Assembly (NCBI RefSeq): GCF_016864375.1
Contig: NZ_CP069358.1
Coordinates: forward strand, 62,001-126,000
Reading direction: 5' to 3'
DNA: 64,000 bases
Source of the DNA: Microvirga sp. VF16
Lineage (GTDB): Bacteria > Pseudomonadota > Alphaproteobacteria > Rhizobiales > Beijerinckiaceae
Below the pieces are notes generated by a model. That model was not told the DNA's origin and did not search any database. It saw only the letters and a list, made by a program, of their open reading frames with translations. The position numbers were made by a program, and so were the translations under genes. Position 1 is the first letter of the stretch. Each line of letters begins with the position of its first letter. Below are positions 8,083 through 17,219 of this stretch, piece after piece.

Positions 8083-8339
8083 GGCGTCTCCCCAGAGCTA
8101 CCCAGTGGACGGTTGGAATAACCGGCATTCGGTAGCAAAAACCACCAATCTGCCTGACCTGATTGAGTCCCGTCCCCGACCTGTCCCCACTTCTTCGGCC
8201 CCAAGACTCGACCGAAGAGGGGAAAGGATGGGTGCCGCCCTACGTCCTTTGCATTCAGGTCCTACGTCGCGTGCGTTCTTGGATGCGTTGCCACAGATCG
8301 TTAGCCTATGGACGCTTTCGCTGTGGTGGGGAGAACGAT

Positions 8340-8753
8340 ATGGACGATATCCCTTTCTATATCATGGACGAGCCTGTCATCGATCTGACGTTTGATATGC
8401 CAGACTTCAGCATACCAGAGCCTGCTGTCATCACTCTCTTCGATGTCGCGGTCTCGCACACCACCAGCATCCCTGCTCCCATCGGTAATACTGAGCCTGC
8501 GCCAGAAATTCTCGTGGGAGACTTTCCTCACGTCACTCTCCGCCCGCCTTCGGATGAGGATGTGCGGTTCTTGGAACTGCTCGATATGCTCAGCAAAGGC
8601 AATGGATACGGCGTCAACATCGTAGCGGTCGATGAGAACTTCAATGCCAAGTTCGAATACTATCTCGACGCCGATGGGGATGGACAGCGGGAATACTACA
8701 CTCGCGAGGAACTCTTGGAAAAGTACGCTGGCACAGCCCAAGCTGTCGGTTAG
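8340..8753 (+). CDS. hypothetical protein with an EF-hand-like loop
   Basis: A 137-residue acidic protein starting MDDIPFYIMDEP. The ATG at 8340 is preceded by GGGGAG and is preferred over an upstream start at 8163. It has a Pro-rich N-terminal half (FDMPDFSIPEPAV, TSIPAPIGNTEPAPE). Near the C-terminus is YLDADGDGQREYYTREELLE, which resembles a calcium-binding EF-hand/dockerin loop (Asp at 1, 3 and 5, Gly at 6) although position 12 is Thr rather than Glu. No signal peptide is evident. Function unknown. Confidence 0.5.
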   Translation: MDDIPFYIMDEPVIDLTFDMPDFSIPEPAVITLFDVAVSHTTSIPAPIGNTEPAPEILVGDFPHVTLRPPSDEDVRFLELLDMLSKGNGYGVNIVAVDENFNAKFEYYLDADGDGQREYYTREELLEKYAGTAQAVG

Positions 8754-8784
8754 TGCCCGAAGTATAGTTCTGGAAGGCTCTCTA

Positions 8785-9658
8785 GGCCATGTGGACGGAT
8801 TGAGCCGAACAACGGGTAGGTAGATTCCCAAATCAGTGCGGCGATGATTCATAGCGGGTCGGCTTCAGGAGGCGCGACCATGCTGACGGGGATGAGAGAG
8901 GCAGACTGGGCAACGGTGCTGCGGGTGTTTGCCGCCTCGTGCTCTCGCCGAGGAGCTAAGGGCCGCAACGATCGGCGCTTCCTTGAGGCCCTGCACTACT
9001 TCACGGTTCACAACATCACCTGGCGGGCCTTACCTGAGTGCTTCGGCAATTGGAACTCGGTGTGGAAGCGCTTTTGGCGCTTGAGCCGGGCCGGCGTGTT
9101 CGAGGCCTTCTTCGAGGCCCTGGCGGCGCTGAGCGGGACCGCCCATCTGGTGCAGATGTTCGACTCCACCATCGTGCGGGCGCATGTCTCGGCCGCGGGC
9201 GCAAAAGGGGGCAGAGCCGACAGGCGTTGGGCCGCTCCCGGGGTGGCTTCTCGACCAAGATCCACCTCAAGACCGACTGGGATGGCGATCCGCTGGGCTT
9301 TCACCTGACCGGTGGTGAGGTCAGCGACAGCCCGCATTTCGAGACGCTGCTCGACCTCGGGCCAAACATCACGCCTCGGGCTGCTGTAGGCGATAAGGGC
9401 TATGACTCGAGGGCCAACCGACAGGCCGCCCGTTCGCGCGGCATCTGCCCGGCCATTCCATATCGGACGACCACCAAAGAGAAGCCGAAGTACTTCCCTA
9501 AGGCGCTTTACCGCGGACGGGCTCGCATCGAGCAGACCATGGGAAAGCTCAAGCGCTTCAAGCGCGTTGCTTTACGCTGCGAGAAGACTGATGAGAACTA
9601 CGGCTCGTTCGTTGCTCTTGCTTTGAGCTTCATCCTGATCAAATCCGTCCACACGACC
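8785..9658 (+). mobile_element. IS5-family (IS427-group-like) insertion sequence
   Basis: An 874-bp element. The left end begins GGCCATGTGGACGGATT (8785) and the right end reads AATCCGTCCACACGACC (to 9658), imperfect inverted repeats. TA flanks both sides (8783-8784 and 9659-9660), fitting a TA-type target duplication. It carries one transposase in two frames. Confidence 0.8.
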
Positions 9659-9661
9659 TAA
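8880..9661 (+). CDS. IS5/IS427-type transposase, two frames (-1 frameshift)
   Basis: The first frame (MLTGMREADWATVL...) begins at an ATG with AGGAGG 6 bases upstream. It encodes the N-terminal DDE part, with FDSTIVRAH carrying the first catalytic Asp. At 9204-9212 (A4 followed by G5) the homologous protein continues in the -1 frame: SRQALGRSRGGFSTKIH, then AVGDKGYDS with the second Asp, and RARIEQTMGKLKRFKR with the Glu. Elements of this group often make transposase by programmed -1 frameshifting, and the A/G-run fits a slippery site. All catalytic positions are present, so the element may be functional. Stop at 9659-9661 reaches into the flanking TA. Confidence 0.8.
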
Positions 9662-9927
9662 TAACCGGGCGCTTCGGCCCCGCCCCCGCGATGCTTCGGC
9701 TGAAGGTCTGGTTCGAACCCTGCTTGCCGGGGAAGCTGGGTTGCGCCAGCGAGATCCTTCGCCCCTTCCATCCATCGGAACCTTCTTCGCGCTTTTCTCC
9801 CCATTCCAGGCACCACGGCCTTCCCGCACGACAGTGTTTGAAGGCTGCATCGGACTCTTGACACGCAACAGCGCTGACCGGACAGTTGCTCGATGGGCCC
9901 AGCCCGGTTCTCATCCAAGGCACTGTT

Positions 9928-10248
9928 ATGACGATCGACATTGACCAGCTGACCGAGGCCGAGTTGATCGATCTCAACCACCGCATCGTCGAGCGCCTGC
10001 GCTTTCTCGACCAGATGCGCGCTCATGTGGAGATGCTGGAGTTCAAGATTGGGGACCGGGTCAGCTTCCAGCCTCCCGGCCAGGGTCAGCTTGAGGGCAT
10101 GCTGACGCGCTACAACAGGAAGACCGTGACGGTGATCACCGACACCGGGCAGAGGTGGAACGTCTCGCCTGCCGTCCTCAGCCGGGTCAAGCCGGCCAAG
10201 GGCACCAGCACGACTGGAGCCAACGTGATCCCGCTGAACAAGCGCTGA
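9928..10248 (+). CDS. conserved hypothetical protein with SH3/KOW-like core
   Basis: From the ATG at 9928 this is 106 residues. The N-terminal helix pair (DIDQLTEAELIDLNHRIVER and LRFLDQMRAHVEML) is coiled-coil-like. It is followed by a compact beta-rich part, FKIGDRVSFQPPGQGQLEGM and YNRKTVTVITDTGQRWNVSP, which looks like a small SH3/KOW-type barrel. Such folds bind nucleic acids or proteins, but no function can be assigned. It may form a unit with the zinc-ribbon gene at 10528. Confidence 0.6.
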   Translation: MTIDIDQLTEAELIDLNHRIVERLRFLDQMRAHVEMLEFKIGDRVSFQPPGQGQLEGMLTRYNRKTVTVITDTGQRWNVSPAVLSRVKPAKGTSTTGANVIPLNKR

Positions 10249-10527
10249 CGCGAGCGGGTCTGTGATGTTGAGGATCGTGCTTGTCGGCTATGCAACCGTG
10301 CCCGCGGTGGATCGCGCAAGCGCAACGGCTGCGCAGGCCAGCAGGTGCCCTCCCGGCGCAAGCAAATTCTATTTCCCTCAAAACTGACCAGCCCCTTCTG
10401 CGATGCGACCAATCCCCGACCCAGTCGTTTCGACCGTTGGACCACATCCCTGCCCTGCCGGCATTTGACAACCCGGTGGGCTCAGTCCACGGTGCGCGCC
10501 CCATTCAGCCGGACCAGGGAGGATGTC

Positions 10528-10779
10528 TTGACCGCGCTCGGCTCCCTTCGTCCGTTCGCTTGCGAGGCGTGCGGCAGTCCCTCGATCAGCGTCCCGGCCA
10601 CCATCCATGCGGCAGCCGATCTTGCTTGTGCGGGCTGTGGCGTGCGGGTGAGCTCATGGTCCGAATTCAAGGAGCGCGCCCGGCAGGTGATCCTGAGCGA
10701 AATCGCCAGTGGCAAGGTTTCCGCAGACTTGTCCAACAGCGACATCCTTGTCACCGACTTGGCCCCTGCGGTCCGCTGA
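10528..10779 (+). CDS. small zinc-ribbon protein
   Basis: The TTG at 10528 has GGAGG five bases upstream and starts LTALGSLRPFACEACGSPSI. Two CxxC knuckles (CEACG and CAGCG) about 24 residues apart form a likely zinc ribbon. The C-terminal part (WSEFKERARQVILSEIASG) is helical and ends TDLAPAVR. Length 83 residues. An upstream GTG in the same frame is possible but lacks a ribosome binding site. Downstream, 10780-11300 shows no gene I can support. Confidence 0.5.
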   Translation: MTALGSLRPFACEACGSPSISVPATIHAAADLACAGCGVRVSSWSEFKERARQVILSEIASGKVSADLSNSDILVTDLAPAVR

Positions 10780-11300
10780 TCGTCTGAATTGCAGCCACAG
10801 GGTGCAGAGCCATCCGGCTGATCCAGTGACCCGCCACAACACGGCGCTCATGCCGCCGATGGATCCCCATATTGCGCCAGCGCCTCGACCCCTCCGAACT
10901 CGGCTTTGGGTGAGCATGCCTGGCGGTGCATCAGCGCCATGCCGGGAGAGAACAGTGCCACACGGAGCCGCTTCGGCCTCAACGACCAACCGAAATCGGC
11001 AAGGGCGCCTGCGCCTCCGGCGCTCCTCGCCGCGCCGGGTGGGATGATCCGCCCGACCGTGTCAGAACCACAGGGGTGAGTGACGACGTCAGGGTGCTGC
11101 ACCTCCAGTTATCAGTTAACCGATCCGACAACGACACCAGTCACTGCCAATGTCCACCACCGCAGGCCAGACCTTCGATCGCCCCGCGAGGACCTGCCTT
11201 CCCGCACACAGAGAGCGGGTCCCGCGAGCATCCGCCTCAACCTCAAGCCACCGCGGGATACCCCAAGGACCAGAGCCATCCAAGGTCACTGCTTGCCGGC

Positions 11301-11591
11301 CTACTCCAGTTCATCCAGCATGTGCCGCGAGCGTCGCAACAACGCGCTGACGGCACGGCGCTGCTCGATCATCGACCGAGTGTGCAGCCCGCTTTTGAGC
11401 GCGTTCCGGCTTTCTTTTGGCGCACCCGTGCCCGAAGCTCCACCATGCATCCGACACCGCCGCTTGCCCCTCACAGCGGGCGCTTGACAGGAGAGCCCAG
11501 AGTGGGTTGTGGCGCCACATCTCAGGCTGCTGCGCATAGGCCCTGTGTTGCGCGGGTGATCAGCCACGGCGCCGGCCCTTTGCCCTGACAC
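11301..11591 (-). CDS. HGGxSTG-domain protein, best-preserved copy 4
   Basis: Up to 96 residues; the ATG nearest the homologous part gives MRSSLRCGATTHSGLSCQAP. It has the full family pattern: CGA...GLSCQAPAV, RGKRRCRMHGGASGTGAP, a ...NALKSGLHT... segment and a SALLRRSRHMLDELE helix. The Cys and His residues could bind zinc, which is inference only. The gene overlaps the end of the upstream partner (11522-11878) in a different frame, suggesting coupling or a deletion that fused the two. Confidence 0.7.
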   Translation of the reverse strand: MSGQRAGAVADHPRNTGPMRSSLRCGATTHSGLSCQAPAVRGKRRCRMHGGASGTGAPKESRNALKSGLHTRSMIEQRRAVSALLRRSRHMLDELE

Positions 11592-11878
11592 CGCTCAAGG
11601 GCCTCAAGCAGCCAGAGACCGGTGGCCATCAGCTTTTCGGCATGGCGCAGGTTCATGTCTCGAACCGTGGGCGAGGCGCCCGCGGATGCGGCTCGCTTAA
11701 AGCAGTCCATACTCGAGCAATGCACCGCCACGAACTGCCCGGCGAGCATTCCTTCGACCGTATCCTGCGGTCCCATCTCCCTCAGGGCCGCAATAGCTGC
11801 CTCGCTGAGGCTCGCATCACTTGTTGCATTGGCCCAAGGTGAGGCCGGCATGGTGTCCTGGACTTGGCGAACGAGCAC
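11522..11878 (-). CDS. partner protein often found with HGGxSTG genes (C-terminus altered)
   Basis: A 118-residue protein with a helical core: AIAALREMGPQDTVEGMLAG, QFVAVHCSSMDCFKRA, NLRHAEKLMATGLWLLEAL, ERCQGKG. From memory, this matches a Hyphomicrobiales/phage-associated family (ExxPQDExEGxLAxQMVAxH...RHAxKLxxxYxxxLExLxRxRGKG) found next to HGGxSTG proteins. The usual tail after GKG (a QKVTVEHVHVH-type segment) is missing and replaced by PAPWLITRATQGLCAAA. The last 70 bases also encode the start of the HGGxSTG protein. Function unknown. Confidence 0.5.
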   Translation of the reverse strand: MLVRQVQDTMPASPWANATSDASLSEAAIAALREMGPQDTVEGMLAGQFVAVHCSSMDCFKRAASAGASPTVRDMNLRHAEKLMATGLWLLEALERCQGKGPAPWLITRATQGLCAAA

Positions 11879-12315
11879 CTCCTGCAGGCCAGGGTCCTTG
11901 GTGCCGGTCGCCGCCTTCAGGCGACGCCGGTGGGAGCCTCATCGCCCCATGGGCTGGTTTGTGGCAAGGTCGGCATGTGTAAGGCCCTTCTTGATCCAAA
12001 GACGATTTACCGTCCCCGTTGGGTGGATCGCTAGCCGCCTTTCTGCGATAATTGGCAGGTCTGTTGTGGATTACTGACTGCATCGAGACAGTGTAAGTAG
12101 GCATGGCCGCTCGCTGTGACAGTAATGCTTACGCTGATCTCGTGATGCCCCGTCGTTACTTTGCATAGGGTTGAATTCGACTTTTGACGCTAGACTGCTG
12201 TTCTGCGAGCAGTGCGCCGCTATGCCGTCGCCGACGGAGGCAGAGATTAACGGCGCTGTCCCGCGATGACGGCCAACTCGCGAGTGAGCAAACCTTCAGC
12301 CGCTGAGAGGCACAT
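11879..12315. other. gene-free region upstream of the yecA-like gene
   Basis: About 440 bases without a reading frame of convincing codon use. Only the ribosome binding site of the next gene (GAGAGG before 12316) is recognisable. Confidence 0.4.
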
Positions 12316-13023
12316 ATGACTGCAAGACCCCTGACAGACGCGGAATACGACCGTATGTCGTCTGTTCTCGACCGGTTCCGCAATGAGCAGGCGATGAATT
12401 TGGAAGAGCTTGATGGCTTCTTCGCTGCCCTCATCTGCGGCCCCGCTCATGTTCACCCAAGCGAGCACCTGCCCGAGATTTGGGGAGGCGAAATGGCTGA
12501 CGAGGAGGCCTTCTCGAGCCAACAGGAACTCAAGGATTTCCTGGATCTCCTCATGCGCCATTGGACCTTGGTCGCCGAGACCTTGCAATCCGGTGATGTG
12601 TTTTTGCCGTTGCTGCTCGAGGACGATCACGGCGTCGCCCACGCGAACGACTGGGCCCGAGGGTTCATGTGCGGCATGGATCTGCGAAGAGAGGATTGGG
12701 CAGACCTCCTGGACGACGAAGATCATGGTGGCTGGCTTATCCCGATCTTGGCATTGGCGTATGAGCACGACCCCGATCCGACCATGCGCCCTTGTCAGGA
12801 GCCCGTGGATGCGGACCGGCGCGAGCAACTCATCGCTGGCGCCGCCGCCGGGGTCACGGGGATCTATCACTACTTTGCGCCGCTCCGACGGATGTTCTCA
12901 GAGCTCAGGGGTGGCCAATCCACCTACCGCCGCACCGTCCCCAAAATCGGGCGCAATGATCCGTGCCCCTGCGGCTCCGGGAAGAAATACAAGCGGTGCT
13001 GCGGCAAACCCACACTGCACTGA
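12316..13023 (+). CDS. UPF0149/YecA family protein with SEC-C zinc motif
   Basis: A 235-residue protein. Residues 1-180 match the UPF0149/YecA helical domain (MNLEELDGFFAALICGP, WARGFMCGMDLR, GGWLIPILALAYEHDP). The C-terminal PKIGRNDPCPCGSGKKYKRC motif is a SEC-C zinc-binding tail, the same as the end of SecA. YecA proteins have been linked to ribosome or SecA interaction, but the exact role is not established. GAGAGG precedes the ATG. It stands alone. Confidence 0.88.
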   Translation: MTARPLTDAEYDRMSSVLDRFRNEQAMNLEELDGFFAALICGPAHVHPSEHLPEIWGGEMADEEAFSSQQELKDFLDLLMRHWTLVAETLQSGDVFLPLLLEDDHGVAHANDWARGFMCGMDLRREDWADLLDDEDHGGWLIPILALAYEHDPDPTMRPCQEPVDADRREQLIAGAAAGVTGIYHYFAPLRRMFSELRGGQSTYRRTVPKIGRNDPCPCGSGKKYKRCCGKPTLH

Positions 13024-13657
13024 TGAGGATCGCCCTTCCTGCCGATCCGCACAGATGAACCGGGATCGCAACGTTGGCGTCGGAACACGAGAGCCGAATG
13101 GCAAAAGCAACGCAACAGGAACGCTCACTGCAGAGAGTCAGCGAACATCTTTGGGCTCACATGCTGCGGCTCCAAGGTCAGATAGTGACGCGGCACCTCG
13201 ATCCGCTATCAGTGCCATGGTGCAAGGCGGTGTTGGACCAATCTTTCGAACGCGTGGATTTATGCCGCTGATCGGGGACTCATCAGATTGTGAGCCGTCA
13301 GTTTTTCCCTCAGGCCTCTGCCCTTTGGCAGAACGAACCCCGTGACGGGTCCAGACTTCCCAGATATATCCCTTGGCCCGACCGACGGCCGTCGACGCAG
13401 CATATGTTTATGGCGTCATCCGCAGTGATCTTGCGGCTCACGGTGATCTCATCGGCAACAACGATCGCTGGATTGCCGCCCTTGCCAAGAGCCTCGGGTT
13501 GACGGATGTCGCCAACAGCAAGCGTGCGTTCTTACTCGCGCCTTTGCATAGGCTCGCACTGGCCGCAGCAACCGCTGGGCGCCATGAAATGAATACCCAC
13601 CCCACGGGAGGCGGAAACCACCTGCATTGGGATCGTTTGAAGAGTCCACCAGGATCC
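13024..13657. other. region without a supported gene
   Basis: A plus-strand frame from 13373 has plausible protein-like sequence over its first 70 codons (YVYGVIRSDLAAHGDLI, LGLTDVANSKRAFLLAP). It then runs antisense into the 3' end of the protease gene. It could be a gene fragment but matches no family I recognise. Confidence 0.3.
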
Positions 13658-15082
13658 TCAGACAACAAAGATATCGTGGCTGGTGATCTTCAGCTCTTTG
13701 GAGAAGGTAACGATCGGCACAGCATTGCTTGGCCCCGATCCATCGCGATCGTAAAGCAGAACCTTGTTTTCCTTGTTATAGACAATGAAGTCATTGTGAT
13801 CTCGGGCTTCTTCCCCAATGACAAAAAAAGCCTTCTTCAGTTTCTGAGGATGATGGGCAGAGCCTGCACCGAGGGACCTGAAAACAGCATTGTCGAGATA
13901 GAGACTGTCATCCCTGACGTCGAAATCGGGGATGGCGTCCCGATTGCGTTTTGCACTCGGCGGCGTGTTGAAGATGAAGACATCGCTACCCTCTCCACCG
14001 CGAAGGATATCATGATCGTGCCCTCCGTTGAGGGTATCCGCTCCATCAAGCCCAAACAGCCTGTCCTTGCCTTGCCGGCCGATCAGATGATTGCCGGCGC
14101 TGTTTCCGTAAATTCGATCATCGCCACTCCCGCCAATGGCATTTTCTATGAGTGATCGAGGATCACCCTGATAGAGCAAAGCGTTTGCGACGTTGCCACG
14201 GGCCCAGCGGAATCCCCCTAGGTAAGCGAGTTGCCCGAGTGAAAGCGTCGACCAGTGACCAGGACGGAGATCAACAGACAGGTCGGTCCGATAATTCGCG
14301 AAATCATAGGTGTCGATCCCACCGCCGTCCCACACCGTACAGAAGATCCTGTTCCCGCCGGGAAGGCCCTGACCCACGCCGTCAATGAATGCCTGCCCGG
14401 TCTTGGCATCCCACCGGTAAGTGGTAGAAGCTGCACGGGCCGAAAAATTGGCCCCGTACATGTATTGCAGGGCGGCGATATCACCAATCATCAATGACTG
14501 GGCATAGCCCCATGGCTCATTCTCCACTCGCGCGCCGGCTGCCCCAACATAGGATCGGTAGGTTGTGACGGAGAATTCCATGGAGTCGAGCTCAACCGGA
14601 ACCCGCCCGAAGACTCCATCCTCGTGAGCATGCTTCAGGCCAAGGGTGTGTGCAATTTCGTGGAGGAAGGTCCAGAACGCGAAGTTGCCGATGACCGGTG
14701 CATGGTACCGACCGCTTAAACTATTGAACCAGGCATCCCCTCCCGCCCCCGCCTCATCGAGGGTGTAGGCCCAACCGGTCTCTGCGAATCCGGACATGGC
14801 AAGGCGAATGTCCGCATGTATGGACGCAGTTTCCTCAATTTCGGTGAGGGTAAGATTTGTCGTGGCTGAGATCATGCGGAAGATCGAGCGGGCAACCGCG
14901 ATCTGAAGCTCGTTCAGGGGTTCAAAGTTTTTTTGTGGCTCTCCCGATCCGTACCCTAGTCCATAAAAATCGGCCCAGGCCGGGAAGCTGTAAGTCACCT
15001 CCGGACCGTTCCACTGCAGACCAGACAAAGCACCGTCAGTCAACGGACTGTTCGCTCGACCTGCGACGACTGCAGTAGCCAT
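13658..15082 (-). CDS. serralysin-like (M10) RTX metalloprotease, atypical Met-turn
   Basis: A 474-residue secreted protease of the serralysin type. The zinc site HEIAHTLGLKH is intact at about 165-175. The usual Met-turn (MSY after the zinc site) reads SVTTYRSY, lacking the methionine. The M10 C-terminal region follows (MIGDIAALQYMYGANF), then RTX calcium-binding repeats around 320-375 (GGSGDDRIYGN, GLDGADTLNGG, ILRGGEGSDVF). No N-terminal signal peptide is present, in line with C-terminal-signal export by a type I system, which is not in this window. GGTGAG precedes the ATG. Whether it is active without the Met-turn methionine is uncertain. Confidence 0.85.
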   Translation of the reverse strand: MATAVVAGRANSPLTDGALSGLQWNGPEVTYSFPAWADFYGLGYGSGEPQKNFEPLNELQIAVARSIFRMISATTNLTLTEIEETASIHADIRLAMSGFAETGWAYTLDEAGAGGDAWFNSLSGRYHAPVIGNFAFWTFLHEIAHTLGLKHAHEDGVFGRVPVELDSMEFSVTTYRSYVGAAGARVENEPWGYAQSLMIGDIAALQYMYGANFSARAASTTYRWDAKTGQAFIDGVGQGLPGGNRIFCTVWDGGGIDTYDFANYRTDLSVDLRPGHWSTLSLGQLAYLGGFRWARGNVANALLYQGDPRSLIENAIGGSGDDRIYGNSAGNHLIGRQGKDRLFGLDGADTLNGGHDHDILRGGEGSDVFIFNTPPSAKRNRDAIPDFDVRDDSLYLDNAVFRSLGAGSAHHPQKLKKAFFVIGEEARDHNDFIVYNKENKVLLYDRDGSGPSNAVPIVTFSKELKITSHDIFVV

Positions 15083-15890
15083 AATCTCACCGGGAGAAGA
15101 CGGGCCTCAGAAAGTATTGACCCGAACCAAATCCTTCTCATCGGCTCATGGGGATTACGTCATATCCAGTTGTGATTAAGTACAGGGGCCACAGTATTAC
15201 CGATTCGGAGAAATATCCTCGCGGAAATACAGAGATATTTGTTCGGTCGAACATTGGTGGGACCGAGTGCACTGGGCAATTGGCGAGCAGGTTGGTGCAT
15301 CGATGACTCGCGGCACCCATTCTCGTGCAGGATCTGATCTTGCCTGTCCCCACGCCCGCACACCCGAGCCGCTCGTCGGAAACACTTGGTGCGGGAGTTG
15401 CGCTCGATCGCTGACCGACTATAAGACTGGCAACGAGCTGGGGTTAGGCAGGCAGTCGAGTTCGCTCACCGACGAAAGGTCTTGCGCTGAAGTACGACGC
15501 CCTCTTCGTCATCTAGAATTGTCACGGATGGAGGCGCTTCCTCTCCTCCTACCGACAGCTAACTCATGAGCCGCGCCGCAGCCTTGAGGAGTTGCTCATC
15601 GAGCATCTCCTTGCCGACATCTTAAAAGGTCATCCATCGATCATGGATCGCCCACCGCATGCCCTTCGGCTTGGGCAGGAGATCCCCTCATCTGGATCCT
15701 CTTTGACTCTGAGCGAGCCTTACTTTCGCCTAGGTATACTAAATCGGATCAGTGACCTTCAACCTTTAAGCGTTGGGGAGAGACAACCTGAGCTCACGCC
15801 GATACGCAATCCATCGCTTCGAATGGTGAACCATGCCCAACCAGAGCAATCCGTGGGAGACCCTTTCCTCTCAGCAAAAATGGCCGAGAG
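15083..15890. other. gene-free region
   Basis: About 800 bases between the protease and the TnpB element. Several open frames exist (for example 15592-15969) but none has protein-like composition or a ribosome binding site. It contains the promoter side of the protease gene. Confidence 0.4.
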
Positions 15891-15891
15891 C

Positions 15892-15911
15892 CCTCTTCCT
15901 TCAGGGAGAGG
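15892..15911. repeat. IS200/IS605-type hairpin, TTCA loop
   Basis: CCTCTTCC - TTCA - GGGAGAGG, an 8-bp stem about 65 bases before a tnpB gene. Nearly the same sequence stands before the second tnpB (37158-37175). Confidence 0.6.
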
Positions 15912-15976
15912 AGAGATAGGCCTCTTTCCCAAGCTCGAAGCTTGGCAGTGTTCATTATCTGTTCTATAGGTGGTGG

Positions 15977-17176
15977 ATGCTCCGCGCCACGAAGGTCCGC
16001 CTGTATCCGACGGCTGAAGAGGTTGAGTTTCTCAACCGGCAGTTCGGGGCCGTGCGCTTCGTGCGCAACAAGGCCCTGGCGATCAAGGTGCACCGGTACC
16101 GCGTGCACGGCCAGAAACTCTCGGCCAAGCACGATCTGAAGAAGCTGCTTGCCGTTACCAAAAAGAGCCGGCGGTATGCCTAGCTCGCCGACTACGACAG
16201 CATGTCCCTGCAGCAGGCCTGCATCGATCTCGACAAGGCGTTCAAAAATTTCTTTGAGGGACGCGCCAGGTTCCCGCGCTTCAAGCGCAAACATGGTGTG
16301 CAGTCGAGCTATTACTGCTCGGGCAAGATCGGCTTTGGTGCAGACTGGATCCAGCTGCCGAAGGTCGCCACCCGGATCAGGGCCGTCATTCATCGTCCGA
16401 TCGAAGGCAAACTCAAATCCATTACGGTCTCAAGGACGGTCACGGGCAAGTATTTCGCCTCAATCCTGGCAGACGACGGGTTAGCGAAACCGGAACTGGT
16501 TGCCGTGCTGCGGGAAGAGGCGATTGTTGGCGCCGATGCTGGGCTCATTGATCTTATGACTGAGAGCTCAGGGCGTAAGACAAAGAACCCGCGCTTCCTT
16601 AGGCGGGCGCAGCGCAATCTGCGGCGGAAGCAAAAAGCGCTCTTCCGTAAAAATAAAGGATCGAAGAACCGGGCTAAGGCCCGGCTGACGCTCGCCAAGG
16701 CGCATGAGCGCTCGGCAAATGCAAAAGATGACTTCCAGCACAAGCTGCCGAAACGACTGGTCGACGAAAACCAAGCGGTCGTTGTGGAGACGTTGGCGGT
16801 CAAAAGCATGCTCAAGAATCGAAGGCTCGCACGAGCCATCTCGGATGCCGGCTGGTCTGGCCCGATCGCGAAGATCGGCTACAAGGCCGAGCGGTGCGGC
16901 AAGCATCTGGTCAAGATCGACCGCTGGGCGTCCACCTCGAAGACGTGCTGGTATTGCGGGCACAAGCTCGAAAAGTTGGACCTGAAGGTGCGCTGCTGGA
17001 CCTGTGAAGCCTGTGGCGCTGAGCATGACCGGGATGAGAACGCGGCGCGGAACATCAAGCGCTTGGGCGTTCTGGAACTAAGGGCGGGTGGTTGGCACGT
17101 CCCTGGCTGTGGAGGCCTGCGTCAGACAGTCCACGTGACCGCAGCGGCCGATGAAGCAGAAAACATTGCGGCGTGA
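15977..17176 (+). pseudogene. tnpB: TnpB (IS200/IS605 OrfB, RuvC-like RNA-guided nuclease) with in-frame amber codon
   Basis: A TnpB-family gene of about 400 codons split by a single TAG at 16181-16183; both parts are in one frame. The surrounding residues (YA-stop-LADYDSMSLQQAC) suggest a Trp TGG to TAG change. Otherwise the protein is complete: the N-terminal helix-turn-helix (TKVRLYPTAEEVEFLNRQ), RuvC Asp in IVGADAG, Glu in VVVETLAVKSM, four-Cys zinc finger (CWYCG ... CWTCEACG) and final Asp in HDRDENAARNI. TnpB proteins are RNA-guided nucleases that use an RNA from the element's right end. No tnpA is adjacent (IS1341-type). Reinitiation at the ATG at 16202 would give an N-terminally shortened protein. 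Confidence 0.85.
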
Positions 17177-17187
17177 GCCGTGAGAAG

Positions 17188-17217
17188 CCCCGTCCTTTGG
17201 GTCGGGGAGCCATTCAC
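17188..17217. repeat. right-end hairpin of the tnpB element
   Basis: CCCCG-T-CC, loop TTTG, GG-T-CGGGG (17188-17207), followed by GGAGCCATTCAC-type sequence that resembles the end of the remnant at 2088. This is the expected 3' part of a guide-RNA-type transcript, with the guide starting at about 17218. Confidence 0.5.
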
Positions 17218-17219
17218 GC

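Noticed and set aside
12410..13345. 311-codon plus-strand reading frame
   Set aside because: Out-of-frame shadow of the yecA-like gene, Ser/Arg/Pro-rich without any motif.
15592..15969. 125-codon reading frame before tnpB
   Set aside because: Polar and Ser/Pro-rich without motif or ribosome binding site, and it runs through the hairpin at 15892.
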